In this document: piece by piece, positions 41,128 to 48,273 of the stretch
Layout of the letters: every line of letters begins with the position of its first letter
Position numbering within the stretch: position 1 is the stretch's first letter
Virus record (IMG/VR): IMGVR_UViG_3300030107_002762
Span: 1 to 54,989 of that record
Source of the DNA: a virus
DNA: 54,989 nucleotides
Reading direction: 5' to 3' (one strand)
Made by a program: the position numbers and the translations under genes
Notes under the pieces: generated by a model
The model's input: the letters and a program-made list of their open reading frames with translations, nothing else
Told to the model about the DNA's origin: nothing
Databases searched by the model: none

Positions 41128-41472
41128 CTACGCAGTCTCGTCAGTGGGTATTGCTTCTAAATCACCATTACCCAAATACCAATACTCGATATCGATATGA
41201 TCTACAGCGATAATCTCGGCACCCTCCCAGTTTTGTAGTATCCAGTCATTCGTCAGCTCTCCTGCATGTCTATCGATTAGTCCGAGTTGGTTATCGATCA
41301 CTTTAGTCCAGAGCTCACCATAAAGTTCTTCTACTTTTTGGAAGTCTTCTACTGTACCTTTAAACATCAGCTGTCTACCTTTCGGACTACTAATTGTGTA
41401 ATTAGTTTTTCTAGTCTTAATCGCAGCTTCTGTAGGGTCTACTAAGTAAAACTCATAAATTCTATCGGTCAT
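41128..41472 (-). CDS. Small hypothetical protein with QNWEG motif
   Basis: A 114-residue acidic protein (DRIYEFYLVDPTEAAIKTRK; FQKVEELYGELWTKVIDNQL), ending with an ILQNWEG block shared with the 81-residue protein just downstream. Overlaps the upstream gene by 4 bases (ATGA). Function unknown. Confidence 0.62.
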   Translation of the reverse strand: MTDRIYEFYLVDPTEAAIKTRKTNYTISSPKGRQLMFKGTVEDFQKVEELYGELWTKVIDNQLGLIDRHAGELTNDWILQNWEGAEIIAVDHIDIEYWYLGNGDLEAIPTDETA

Positions 41473-41672
41473 ACTTTTTTACCTCCCATAGGGTCAGCTA
41501 GAGCAACGTATGGATCGTCGCCGTCATATTCGAACATCTCTAATGCTTTATTTCGAACATGGTTAGCCGTGTAACGCTCCATAGCTTCTCTACATTTTTC
41601 TTTAGTCGCACCGTATACTCTAGGTACGCCCACCTCGATACATTTTCCAACGTATACTTTTTTCTTAGTCAT
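41469..41672 (-). CDS. Small hypothetical protein
   Basis: A 67-residue protein (KKKVYVGKCIEVGVPRVYGA), with a helical middle (CREAMERYTANHVRNKALEM). First gene after the promoter at 41708-41736, with the AAGAAAGGAGAAAGTT leader. Function unknown. Confidence 0.62.
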   Translation of the reverse strand: MTKKKVYVGKCIEVGVPRVYGATKEKCREAMERYTANHVRNKALEMFEYDGDDPYVALADPMGGKKV

Positions 41673-41707
41673 AACTTTCTCCTTTCTTATTAATAGTTAT
41701 TAAGTAC

Positions 41708-41736
41708 ATTTTACTTACGAATACCGCCAAAGTAAA
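41708..41736 (-). promoter_or_regulatory. TGCTTTACTTT-class promoter
   Basis: Minus strand: TTTACT (41731-41736) in TGCTTTACTTT, 17 bases, TAAAAT (41708-41713), then the conserved leader to the ATG at 41672. Confidence 0.72.
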
Positions 41737-41841
41737 GCAGTAATACCAAAGGGCGAGTGCTTTCGTCAGACAACTGCACTCTAAGTTGTTATGACAGGGA
41801 AAATGAAAGTACATAAAACCTGCTGACTTCAACCTTCCTAC
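41737..41841. other. Noncoding gap with a 7-bp stem-loop
   Basis: No gene is seen. TTCAACC (41828-41834) and GGTTGAA (41845-41851) form a stem that overlaps the end of the 55-residue gene. No T-run follows directly, so it is at best a weak terminator. Confidence 0.35.
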
Positions 41842-42009
41842 TTAGGTTGAATGCTCCTCTGCTTCATAATCATTCCAATCTAAATAAAGGCATAAGTTCC
41901 AACCCTCATCATTTTCGTCAGCTATTTTTATAGCTTCCTCTTTTGAGTTTGCTTCGACTATGATTTCGTATAACACTTTTTGAATTGCTGTAACTCTATA
42001 TGTCTTCAT
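41842..42009 (-). CDS. Short acidic hypothetical protein (55 aa)
   Basis: A 55-codon gene whose ATG overlaps the stop of the upstream gene (ATGA). The protein (KTYRVTAIQKVLYEIIVEAN, then SKEEAIKIADEND and NLCLYLDWNDYEAEE) has a beta-beta-alpha pattern seen in small phage proteins. Function unknown. Confidence 0.7.
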   Translation of the reverse strand: MKTYRVTAIQKVLYEIIVEANSKEEAIKIADENDEGWNLCLYLDWNDYEAEEHST

Positions 42010-42206
42010 GCTTCCTCCTTAAACTTTCGTAATAAAAAGTCTTGGTTAGCTTCAAAATAATCTGTTTTACTCAGGACTTCTTGCTCACCATACGCTTCTT
42101 TTTCGAGTAGATATGCTTGGTACATATTATCAAAAAAGATTTCGTATGGGCTACGTTTATCCGACCATGAGTAATTATATTCTGCAATTAATTTTTTTAT
42201 ATTCAT
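42006..42206 (-). CDS. Small hypothetical protein
   Basis: A 66-residue helical protein (NIKKLIAEYNYSWSDKRSPY). Two bases separate it from the preceding gene and it overlaps the next start. Function unknown. Confidence 0.6.
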   Translation of the reverse strand: MNIKKLIAEYNYSWSDKRSPYEIFFDNMYQAYLLEKEAYGEQEVLSKTDYFEANQDFLLRKFKEEA

Positions 42207-42208
42207 AT

Positions 42209-42496
42209 TTAATCTAAACCTCGCGTATGCTGTTTTACATATTCAGGACTAAAGTCCTCTGGTGGACCTTCAGCAATATACGAATAAGTATGATCTAAAT
42301 ACTGTTCTAAAAACCTCAAAACATCGCTTTTGTAGAGTTTATCGGAAGGTCCATAAACTTTTTCAAAGTCGAGTAATACCTCGACCACCCAGTCATGAGC
42401 CTCCATTATCTGTTTATCGGTAAAGTTCTCGTATTGTAAATGCTCAGTAATATATTTGAGCGACTGATTTTTAATCTCACTTGTGGTCAACATCAT
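42209..42496 (-). CDS. Small hypothetical protein
   Basis: A 95-residue acidic, helical protein (TSEIKNQSLKYITEHLQYEN; AHDWVVEVLLDFEKVYGPSD). Overlaps the coiled-coil gene upstream by 20 bases. Function unknown. Confidence 0.6.
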   Translation of the reverse strand: MMLTTSEIKNQSLKYITEHLQYENFTDKQIMEAHDWVVEVLLDFEKVYGPSDKLYKSDVLRFLEQYLDHTYSYIAEGPPEDFSPEYVKQHTRGLD

Positions 42497-42698
42497 CAGC
42501 CTCCTCTTTACTTAGTAGTGTCTTTACACGATCAACCGTCTGCTTTTCCATTTCTAGCATAAGTATGCGGTTTTTCAGGGCTAGTATTTCGTCAACAAGT
42601 TTTTTATTGACGTCCTCTTGTGATTTTTGAGTATCGACAACTTTACGTATAGTCTGCGTAAGAGTGTCTAGTAACTCAAGTATCATTTTTTCGTTCAT
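42477..42698 (-). CDS. Small coiled-coil protein
   Basis: A 73-residue protein, one continuous predicted coiled coil (ILELLDTLTQTIRKVVDTQK; LKNRILMLEMEKQTVDRVKT). First gene of its operon, with the AAGAAAGGAGAAAGTT leader and a near-perfect promoter. It could act as an oligomerising or anti-host factor; no evidence beyond topology. Confidence 0.65.
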   Translation of the reverse strand: MNEKMILELLDTLTQTIRKVVDTQKSQEDVNKKLVDEILALKNRILMLEMEKQTVDRVKTLLSKEEADDVDHK

Positions 42699-42732
42699 AA
42701 CTTTCTCCTTTCTTGTTATTAGTTATTATTAA

Positions 42733-42761
42733 ATTATAGGTACGAGTATTAGCAAAGTAAA
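42733..42761 (-). promoter_or_regulatory. TGCTTTACTTT-class promoter, best match
   Basis: Minus strand: GTGCTTTACTTTGCTAATAC with -35 TTTACT at 42756-42761, 17 bases, perfect TATAAT (42733-42738), then the conserved leader to the ATG at 42698. Confidence 0.78.
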
Positions 42762-42764
42762 GCA

Positions 42765-42968
42765 CTATACCAAGCCCCTGACTTTAGCCATACGTTTAGA
42801 CATACGATAAATTGCACGACCACATTTAGGGTCTAAAAATATCGTAGGCTCACGTTGTTCGTTTCCCTGGTGATCTCTATTCATACGTTGTACGTGTTTA
42901 GCTTGTCGCCAATCGACCCCACCTTTTTTCAAAACTTTACGTAACAATCTAGCTTTCTTACTATTCAT
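42765..42968 (-). CDS. Small basic hypothetical protein
   Basis: A 67-residue basic protein (SKKARLLRKVLKKGGVDWRQ; PTIFLDPKCGRAIYRMSKRM). Could bind nucleic acid by charge; no family recognised. Overlaps the upstream gene by 4 bases. Confidence 0.6.
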   Translation of the reverse strand: MNSKKARLLRKVLKKGGVDWRQAKHVQRMNRDHQGNEQREPTIFLDPKCGRAIYRMSKRMAKVRGLV

Positions 42969-43264
42969 CCGCCAATATTGATCACAGGTAATTCGTTATA
43001 ATCTTTATACTCCATATCTAATAAAAACCTATCCATAACCATAGGGTCATCTATATTTGGAATATTAAATACGGCTCGTACTTCGATATCGTTATGATCA
43101 AGAGTCATAACAATCGGAAATTTAACCGTTTCATGATCTAGTTCTAACTCGCTAATCGTTTCGTTAATTTTATACATATCAGGGTATTGATTTTTATTGG
43201 TACGTTCCGCTTGTTCTACTAGCTTTTCTAGTATTGGAATTGTTGCATATTTAATTTTTTGCAT
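42965..43264 (-). CDS. Small hypothetical protein
   Basis: A 99-residue acidic protein (YATIPILEKLVEQAERTNKN; VRAVFNIPNIDDPMVMDRFL). Ends with NIGG and a TGA that overlaps the next ATG. Function unknown. Confidence 0.6.
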   Translation of the reverse strand: MQKIKYATIPILEKLVEQAERTNKNQYPDMYKINETISELELDHETVKFPIVMTLDHNDIEVRAVFNIPNIDDPMVMDRFLLDMEYKDYNELPVINIGG

Positions 43265-43265
43265 A

Positions 43266-43697
43266 TTACCACCATACCGTCATTACTGCACCACGTTCTG
43301 AAGCTACGCGAAACAAAGTCTCTAAATCACAAACTTCTTTAAAAGTATATTCCCAACCGTGCTCACTTTGATAAATAATAGTATCGTCTTCAACCACTTC
43401 ATCAAGTTCATCTGCGTCTTCTAACTTAGCCGTAATCAACTGACCTAACGCGTCGGCTTGTTGTTTTAATTCTTGGCTAGTAATATGAGCGTCTTCGCCT
43501 TCAATATGCCAAAGATAGGGCTGCCCCATAAGTTCACCTACTAATGGTTCATAAGCTTTACCTCTAAATGAACCATCACTACCACTACCACTAAACATAC
43601 CACCGCACAAATTAATATCTTTGATACGGTCATCATCTTCATAAGTAAACCCTTTATCACGGTCGTTGCCGTGAACTATATAACAATCTAAACCCAT
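43266..43697 (-). CDS. Hypothetical protein starting MGLDCYI
   Basis: A 143-residue acidic protein. The MGLDCYIVHG start and the GGMFSGSGSDGSFRGKAYEP block resemble a group of phage proteins that begin MGLD(C/M)Y and have no known function. GGGAGG lies 5 bases before the ATG. It follows a 45-residue gene in the same operon. Confidence 0.65.
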   Translation of the reverse strand: MGLDCYIVHGNDRDKGFTYEDDDRIKDINLCGGMFSGSGSDGSFRGKAYEPLVGELMGQPYLWHIEGEDAHITSQELKQQADALGQLITAKLEDADELDEVVEDDTIIYQSEHGWEYTFKEVCDLETLFRVASERGAVMTVWW

Positions 43698-43699
43698 GA

Positions 43700-43837
43700 T
43701 TACCTCCCTATATGTTTGATGTCGTCTTTAGGGATAACCTGATAGGCTCCTTTATTATACGCAGGAGCAATAGTGTATTGACTACTAATGCGTCTACGCT
43801 CCTCTGGTGATAATGGTTTATCGTCTTTTTTATTCAT
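43700..43837 (-). CDS. Short basic hypothetical protein (45 aa)
   Basis: A 45-codon gene (NKKDDKPLSPEERRRISSQY, then TIAPAYNKGAYQVIPK) preceded by the conserved leader AAGAAAGGAGAAAGTT and a TGCTTTACTTT promoter, which is what supports it. Stop lies 2 bases before the next ATG. Function unknown. Confidence 0.7.
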   Translation of the reverse strand: MNKKDDKPLSPEERRRISSQYTIAPAYNKGAYQVIPKDDIKHIGR

Positions 43838-43870
43838 AACTTTCTCCTTTCTTGTTTAGTTATAGTATAT

Positions 43871-43899
43871 ATATTAAACGCCAATATTAGCAAAGTAAA
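43871..43899 (-). promoter_or_regulatory. TGCTTTACTTT-class promoter
   Basis: Minus strand: GTGCTTTACTTTGCTAATA with TTTACT at 43894-43899, 17 bases, TAATAT (43871-43876), then the leader to the ATG at 43837. Confidence 0.74.
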
Positions 43900-43937
43900 G
43901 CACTATTAAACACCACGTAAATACCAAGACATAAAAA

Positions 43938-44108
43938 CTATCGGGGATCATCTACTTGCTGTTCTTTTTCTTCTACGAAATCGTAGAGTCTATTGATAAA
44001 CTGTCCGCTAGTATATCCGTTAATCGAATCATCAAATAACCACACACTTAATTCCGTGACGGTAGTTTCAACAACTTCGCCGTTCTCTTTAATAAATTGT
44101 ACTTTCAT
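43938..44108 (-). CDS. Short acidic hypothetical protein (56 aa)
   Basis: A 56-codon gene whose ATG overlaps the stop of the upstream gene (ATGA). The protein (KVQFIKENGEVVETTVTELS, then VWLFDDSINGYTSGQF) is acidic. Function unknown. Confidence 0.68.
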   Translation of the reverse strand: MKVQFIKENGEVVETTVTELSVWLFDDSINGYTSGQFINRLYDFVEEKEQQVDDPR

Positions 44109-44302
44109 GCTTTTTCCTCTTTAAGTTTTTGACTAAGTTCAAAAATTTTATCAACCGATAAATTTACGGCTTTTTCACAACGTTCCATCCTATAACTGTT
44201 ATCATTTTGTCTTCTCCAATAATTACGAATAGCTTTTAAGGTATCCAACCTATTCCTTTCTTTTCTAATCTCTTTTCTAATCTCTTCAATTTTATCTTTC
44301 AT
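44105..44302 (-). CDS. Small helical hypothetical protein
   Basis: A 65-residue protein from the ATG at 44302 (GGAG 5 bases before it): strongly charged helix (KDKIEEIRKEIRKERNRLDT, then LKAIRNYWRRQ). A longer reading from 44344 adds His-rich noncoding-looking sequence. Function unknown. Confidence 0.62.
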   Translation of the reverse strand: MKDKIEEIRKEIRKERNRLDTLKAIRNYWRRQNDNSYRMERCEKAVNLSVDKIFELSQKLKEEKA

Positions 44303-44380
44303 GTTTTCTCCAAAGTGGTGAGTGTACGAACAATAGCGTAACATCGGGACTATTTACAGTGTCCGCACACTCACAGGTAA

Positions 44381-44737
44381 TTATACCTTCGAAAAGTAAC
44401 CTTCGTCTTTCAATCTTTTAGTATAAAACCTAAAGATTCTCATAGGTTCTTGACCAGTAATCAAATTACCTTGTTTAACAGCAAGTTTAACCAAATCTTG
44501 TGCTGTAAAGCTAGATGAGTCAAGCTCACCTTTTTTAGCTTCTTGTACAGTTTTGATTAAAGCTATCATCTGTGCAGTTTTGCACTCGATTTTTTTACCA
44601 CTGTACTTATATAAAGTACGTGCTGAGCCTTTACTGGCTTGTTTTGGTTCAGGGATAGTTACCCCATTACCTTTTGCTGTCTTTTTGACAGCAGGTCTTC
44701 TTTTTACAGAAGTTGAAGTTGAAGTTTGCGTTTGCAT
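44381..44737 (-). CDS. Basic protein, possible winged helix
   Basis: A 118-residue protein from the ATG at 44737 (AGGAG 6 bases upstream). A Thr/Ser/Lys-rich tail (1-45) precedes a helical domain with KTAQMIALIKTVQEAKKGEL, FTAQDLVKLAVKQGNL and MRIFRFYTKRLKDEGYF. The order helix-helix-recognition-like helix-wing suggests a winged-helix DNA-binding protein; tentative. A longer form from 44785 is not supported. Confidence 0.6.
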   Translation of the reverse strand: MQTQTSTSTSVKRRPAVKKTAKGNGVTIPEPKQASKGSARTLYKYSGKKIECKTAQMIALIKTVQEAKKGELDSSSFTAQDLVKLAVKQGNLITGQEPMRIFRFYTKRLKDEGYFSKV

Positions 44738-44792
44738 ATCTTTCTCCTTTCTATTGTTAAAATTACCTACCTTGTGGTAGAACATAGTACCT

Positions 44793-44821
44793 ATTCTGCC
44801 TTAGATTAAAACGAAAGTAAA
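44793..44821 (-). promoter_or_regulatory. TGCTTTACTTT-class promoter
   Basis: Minus strand: TGCTTTACTTT (TTTACT at 44816-44821), 17 bases, CAGAAT (44793-44798). The weak -10 box is the least conserved of the group. It precedes the gene at 44737. Confidence 0.6.
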
Positions 44822-44832
44822 GCAGTATAGGA

Positions 44833-45036
44833 TTAGTCTTGATCAACGTAATTACGATTAGCCCCATAAAGATAATCTTCAATACTATCTTTTACGCCTT
44901 TCGTATCGTCTACAGGACTGATAACCGTAAGACTTAATTCTAGTAAAGTTCGAGCCTTCATTAAATCGTCAGCTAATTTATTTACGTGTTTTTCTAAGTC
45001 TTTTACGTATTGCTCAGGGTCTAGTCTTTTCTCCAT
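44833..45036 (-). CDS. Small coiled-coil protein
   Basis: A 67-residue protein with a coiled coil (EQYVKDLEKHVNKLADDLMK) and an acidic end. Overlaps the upstream gene by 16 bases. Function unknown. Confidence 0.6.
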   Translation of the reverse strand: MEKRLDPEQYVKDLEKHVNKLADDLMKARTLLELSLTVISPVDDTKGVKDSIEDYLYGANRNYVDQD

Positions 45037-45305
45037 ATCCTTACTCCTGATTGTTCTCTATCACCAACACCGATCTTTTCTAGACGGTATCTGATTATAA
45101 AATGCTGCTCAGGGTCTTGTTTTTTACCAAACGTCCGAGTAGCTTGTGATAAACGGTTTTTCATACGTTGGGCGTTATCACCTTCTTCCAACGGTATAAA
45201 AATAGAGTCACCTACTTCCATATCAGCAAAAGGGTAGTTTGATCTACTCCTAGTATCTTCAGGAAGGGGTATACCTTTTTCTATTTTAATTTCAAAATCA
45301 GCCAT
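45021..45305 (-). CDS. Small protein with PFADMEVGDSIF motif
   Basis: A 94-residue protein. IPLPEDTRSRSNYPFADMEV and the following GDSIFIPLEEG match a pattern common in small phage and plasmid proteins; a C-terminal GVRIWRKD is also typical. The fold looks beta-rich and might bind DNA, but no function is established. Overlaps neighbours by 8 and 16 bases. Confidence 0.62.
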   Translation of the reverse strand: MADFEIKIEKGIPLPEDTRSRSNYPFADMEVGDSIFIPLEEGDNAQRMKNRLSQATRTFGKKQDPEQHFIIRYRLEKIGVGDREQSGVRIWRKD

Positions 45306-45546
45306 TTAAATCCTCCTCTGGGTTAGAAAAATGGACTAAGCCCTTTTCTTGTAAAAAGTCTTTCCAAAAAGCCAATAGAGTAACAGTATCACCATCGGCG
45401 ACACCTGCTAACTCTTGGCAACCTTGCGTAATCATAGTGTCGGACACTACCTGAGCCAAGTCTTCTAGACCTGACTCATGTAGAGCAACCCATATCATAC
45501 TCATGACCTCATGGTCAAATTTATAGTGTGTAGGGTTATCAGACAT
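45298..45546 (-). CDS. Small acidic hypothetical protein
   Basis: An 82-residue acidic helical protein (YKFDHEVMSMIWVALHESGL; VTLLAFWKDFLQEKGLVHFS). Shares one base with the stop of the DUF932 gene. Function unknown. Confidence 0.6.
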   Translation of the reverse strand: MSDNPTHYKFDHEVMSMIWVALHESGLEDLAQVVSDTMITQGCQELAGVADGDTVTLLAFWKDFLQEKGLVHFSNPEEDLNG

Positions 45547-46580
45547 TAGGCAGTCTCCGCATATTTAATAGCTAAATCTAATGCTTTAGCTTTGCGGTTA
45601 GCTGCCACGCCGAACCAAGAGCTGTGTAAGCTGTTACCTTTTTCGTGCGACTCACGTAAGTGGTCTTCTACGTAGGTAACTGCATTTAACGCACCCCACC
45701 AAGTACCTTTAGAAGAAGCTAGATTGGCTCCTGGCTGTTGCTCAAGAGCGTCTACTACCAACTTAGGGTACTTATTGAACTGCTCGATAAGTGGTGCTTG
45801 TTCACCAATTAACTTACCATCAGCTTTTAGTTTAGCTTCATGACGATACGTCAACATAGTATTAGGTTGATATAACTCACCTACGAAGTCTAAAAACTGC
45901 GGGTGTTTAGCTTTCTTGTTAGAAAGGAACTCCGCCGCTTCTTTAAACTTAGACATCTTCTGTGCTGATAGACCTAACGCCTCCTCAGCAGCTTCCATGA
46001 CGTCTACCCCAAACTCTTTAACGTGTGGCATACGGAATGACGCCGTACCTTTCTCGCCTAGAGCAAAAGTAAGAGTGTTATTACAAACAACTCTTATCGG
46101 GGTAAGTTTAATAGTCATCGACTTACCTACTACGTGCGGTTGGTGTATTAAAAGATACCCTTTAATATGGTCTTCACCCGCAAGTTCGAAGTCCTCAGAA
46201 ATTTTGGCTAAGCCCCAAATTTCTCCACCGTCTTTTAAACTACCTGCGGTTTCCATTTTCATGTGACCCGCTTCAGTAAAGCGTTTAAAAAACTCAAATA
46301 TGTCCTTATTTTGGACAGGGATATAATCCCTACCACAATGACTAAGAACACGGTTATCAGAATCGCGAACGATGTGGAAAGTATTTTCCGCTTGGATTAA
46401 TCCAACATCGTCGCCCCACTCAGGTGCGTCAAGCGTATAACTAGGACGTTTACTAACTGTCCAGTCTAGACCTGCTGCCTCCTGCATTTGTAATGGCGTA
46501 AGGTCATCACTTACTTCGACACCTAATCCGTGCCAAGGTACTTGATTTGCCCATGCCATTGTTTCTACTTGATGTGCCAT
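45546..46580 (-). CDS. DUF932 phage/plasmid-like protein
   Basis: A 344-residue protein of the DUF932 (phage/plasmid-like TIGR03299) family. Signature elements are MAHQVETMAWANQVPWHGLG, DWTVSKRPSY, HCGRDYIPVQNKDIFEFFKR, IHQPHVVGKSMTIKLTPIRV and VCNNTLTFAL. The family is frequent in phages and mobile elements and has no established biochemical function. It begins an operon of four small genes and has CGGAGG 4 bases before the ATG. Confidence 0.85.
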   Translation of the reverse strand: MAHQVETMAWANQVPWHGLGVEVSDDLTPLQMQEAAGLDWTVSKRPSYTLDAPEWGDDVGLIQAENTFHIVRDSDNRVLSHCGRDYIPVQNKDIFEFFKRFTEAGHMKMETAGSLKDGGEIWGLAKISEDFELAGEDHIKGYLLIHQPHVVGKSMTIKLTPIRVVCNNTLTFALGEKGTASFRMPHVKEFGVDVMEAAEEALGLSAQKMSKFKEAAEFLSNKKAKHPQFLDFVGELYQPNTMLTYRHEAKLKADGKLIGEQAPLIEQFNKYPKLVVDALEQQPGANLASSKGTWWGALNAVTYVEDHLRESHEKGNSLHSSWFGVAANRKAKALDLAIKYAETA

Positions 46581-46636
46581 AAAACCTCCGTTTTGTTTGC
46601 ACTGTTATAATGAGCGTAGTTGTTAGCTACCCGTAT

Positions 46637-46665
46637 ATTTAAAAGTACAGCCTTAAGAAAGTAAA
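46637..46665 (-). promoter_or_regulatory. TGCTTTACTTT-class promoter
   Basis: Minus strand: TTTACT (46660-46665) within the last codons of the nuclease gene, 17 bases, TTAAAT (46637-46642). It precedes the DUF932 gene. Confidence 0.62.
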
Positions 46666-47042
46666 GCACTACTAAGAGCCTCCCAATCGTAAGGAACGTT
46701 TAAAGTAAGCAACGCGGGAGAGTTATAACCACCCTTCATCAATTCTTTTATTCCTGTTAAACTATCTATATGGTAGAGTTTCAGTTCAGCATTTTTTCTA
46801 GCTAAAACAAACACTTGACCACCATGAGCTGCTCGTTTACCTAACCACGCTACTTGCATAGGGCGTAGAGTAAGAGCATTACCAGAATGTATTTCTTTTA
46901 GTTCTACCCAAAATTCTTTACCTTTCGCACAACCATTTACATCAGGTACTCCTGCCCCTGTCATTCCTGTTTCAATTCTTTGTAAGTGTATAGACGGTAG
47001 ATTAGTCCGCATTAACAACCATAGGTTCTTCTCTTTCGCCAT
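46653..47042 (-). CDS. VRR-NUC-type nuclease
   Basis: A 129-residue restriction-endonuclease-fold enzyme. Glu24 (QRIETG), Asp34 (GVPDVNG), Glu47 and Lys49 (FWVELKE) form the PD-(D/E)XK core at VRR-NUC spacing. Such small phage nucleases act in recombination, junction resolution or repair. It overlaps the zinc-finger gene by 41 bases and its end holds the -35 box of the next promoter. Confidence 0.8.
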   Translation of the reverse strand: MAKEKNLWLLMRTNLPSIHLQRIETGMTGAGVPDVNGCAKGKEFWVELKEIHSGNALTLRPMQVAWLGKRAAHGGQVFVLARKNAELKLYHIDSLTGIKELMKGGYNSPALLTLNVPYDWEALSSALLS

Positions 47043-47757
47043 CTTCTAATTGTTTTATTCTTTGTTTTAATACTTTTGTAAGTTTTCTTACCGCCTCTTT
47101 TTTTCGGCTTTTATGAAATACCCTCTCTGAGTAATTTGGACCGTAATAATACTCTTGTCCTTTATGAATTTTAGGATTATGTGCTCTGCCGTCTGTATAA
47201 TTAGGTGGGGGTAGGTCTTCTATAATACACTTTTCAATATAATAATCACTTTCGTAAGTATAAGGTTCTAAATCTATAGCTAATAAAGAGTTTTTTGACT
47301 CAATAATATCTAAATTACACTTACCATAATGTCCTTCGTGCCATCTACCTCCAGTATTAAAGACACTCATTGGGGAAGTGATTCTTTTATTATCATCATA
47401 TCTAGTCAAATCTTTACACTCATCACTACAATATAATGTTTGTTTACCAGTAAGTTCTTTATCACAAACCACACAACTTAGTTTTCTGTTCTCCTCTCGA
47501 AGTTTAGCTAATTCTTTATCTAATGCAGCGATACGTTTCTTACGGTTTAATTCTTCCTCATGTATTTTTTTGACTTGTCTTTTTCTTTGTCTTTCTAACT
47601 TTCTTTTATTAGCGTCGTATTTTATTTCTTCTTCACGACATTTAGGTGTACAGTATTTACGTTTATGACCACCAAAGTTATCTCCGCACCACACACACTC
47701 ATGTGGTTTTTCGGTTTTATCTTCTAATAATGGGTACTGTAATATAAAATTAACCAT
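47002..47757 (-). CDS. Two-zinc-finger coiled-coil protein
   Basis: A 251-residue basic protein from the ATG at 47757. Two C-x2-C-x11-C-x3-C modules (Cys21/24/36/40, ECVWCGDNFGGHKRKYCTPK; Cys95/98/110/114, CVVCDKELTGKQTLYCSDEC) flank a charged coiled coil (43-93). The rest is Tyr-rich with a basic C-terminal helix. Similar finger pairs occur in phage proteins beside HNH nucleases, but no nuclease motif is seen. A longer form from 47778 would read into the promoter. Confidence 0.75.
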   Translation of the reverse strand: MVNFILQYPLLEDKTEKPHECVWCGDNFGGHKRKYCTPKCREEEIKYDANKRKLERQRKRQVKKIHEEELNRKKRIAALDKELAKLREENRKLSCVVCDKELTGKQTLYCSDECKDLTRYDDNKRITSPMSVFNTGGRWHEGHYGKCNLDIIESKNSLLAIDLEPYTYESDYYIEKCIIEDLPPPNYTDGRAHNPKIHKGQEYYYGPNYSERVFHKSRKKEAVRKLTKVLKQRIKQLEDGEREEPMVVNAD

Positions 47758-47764
47758 ACTACCT

Positions 47765-47793
47765 ATAATAAAGGTCAATATACGTTAAGTAAA
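47765..47793 (-). promoter_or_regulatory. CTTTACTT-class promoter
   Basis: Minus strand: TTTACT (47788-47793), 17 bases, TATTAT (47765-47770), then 7 bases to the ATG at 47757. Again the -10 box is close enough to the ATG that the message would have little or no leader. Confidence 0.6.
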
Positions 47794-47937
47794 GGAGTAT
47801 AGACGAGCAAAACGCATATAAGCTAAAATAAGCCGATCTGGGCGTATTTAGATAGTTCTTAACTAAAACCCTCGGGGTCCTTTGAAAAACGCCGTACGTG
47901 CGGTTTCTGGGAACCGATTTTAAAAAATCTAGTAATT
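47794..47937. other. Noncoding gap with weak hairpins
   Basis: The gap after the polymerase operon has no credible gene. On the minus strand CGGTT-CCCAGA-AACCG, then CCG-CACGTA-CGG followed by CGTTTTT, then ACCC-CGA-GGGT followed by TTT could together act as a weak terminator. Confidence 0.35.
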
Positions 47938-48273
47938 TTATAGCCATCCCGTATGCGGTGCTACTTTTTGATTATCGGAAGCTAATTTAACATCAACTTC
48001 TTTTAACCACTCATCGTAAGCCCTTTTAGTTTGTTCATTATCTTGGTAGAGTTGCATAAACTCTGTCCATTTACTACGAGCGATTTGTACGCCCCTATAA
48101 TAATCACCGTCACCTAACTTACAACGGGTTACTATTTGCCAAACTCTTTGTTTAGTTAAATCGTATTTCTCGCCTAATTCTGCTAACGTTTCTTCTGCAG
48201 TTTTCCAATCATCATAGATTGCTCGATAACGTTTAGCGTTTTGTTCTGCTTTATATGTATCTATACCTCTCAT
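47938..48273 (-). CDS. Helix-turn-helix protein (sigma-region-4-like)
   Basis: A 111-residue protein. Residues 27-50 (EETLAELGEKYDLTKQRVWQ followed by IVTRC) match the region 4 type helix-turn-helix of sigma-70 family factors and related regulators. The rest is helical and charged. It overlaps the start of the polymerase operon end by 4 bases, so it is made with the polymerase. Activation of the phage promoters is a testable idea, not shown. Confidence 0.62.
   Translation of the reverse strand: MRGIDTYKAEQNAKRYRAIYDDWKTAEETLAELGEKYDLTKQRVWQIVTRCKLGDGDYYRGVQIARSKWTEFMQLYQDNEQTKRAYDEWLKEVDVKLASDNQKVAPHTGWL

Noticed and set aside
47759-47947. 62-codon minus-strand frame in the gap after the polymerase operon
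   Set aside because: It covers a promoter and hairpins, lacks a good ribosome site and has an odd composition.
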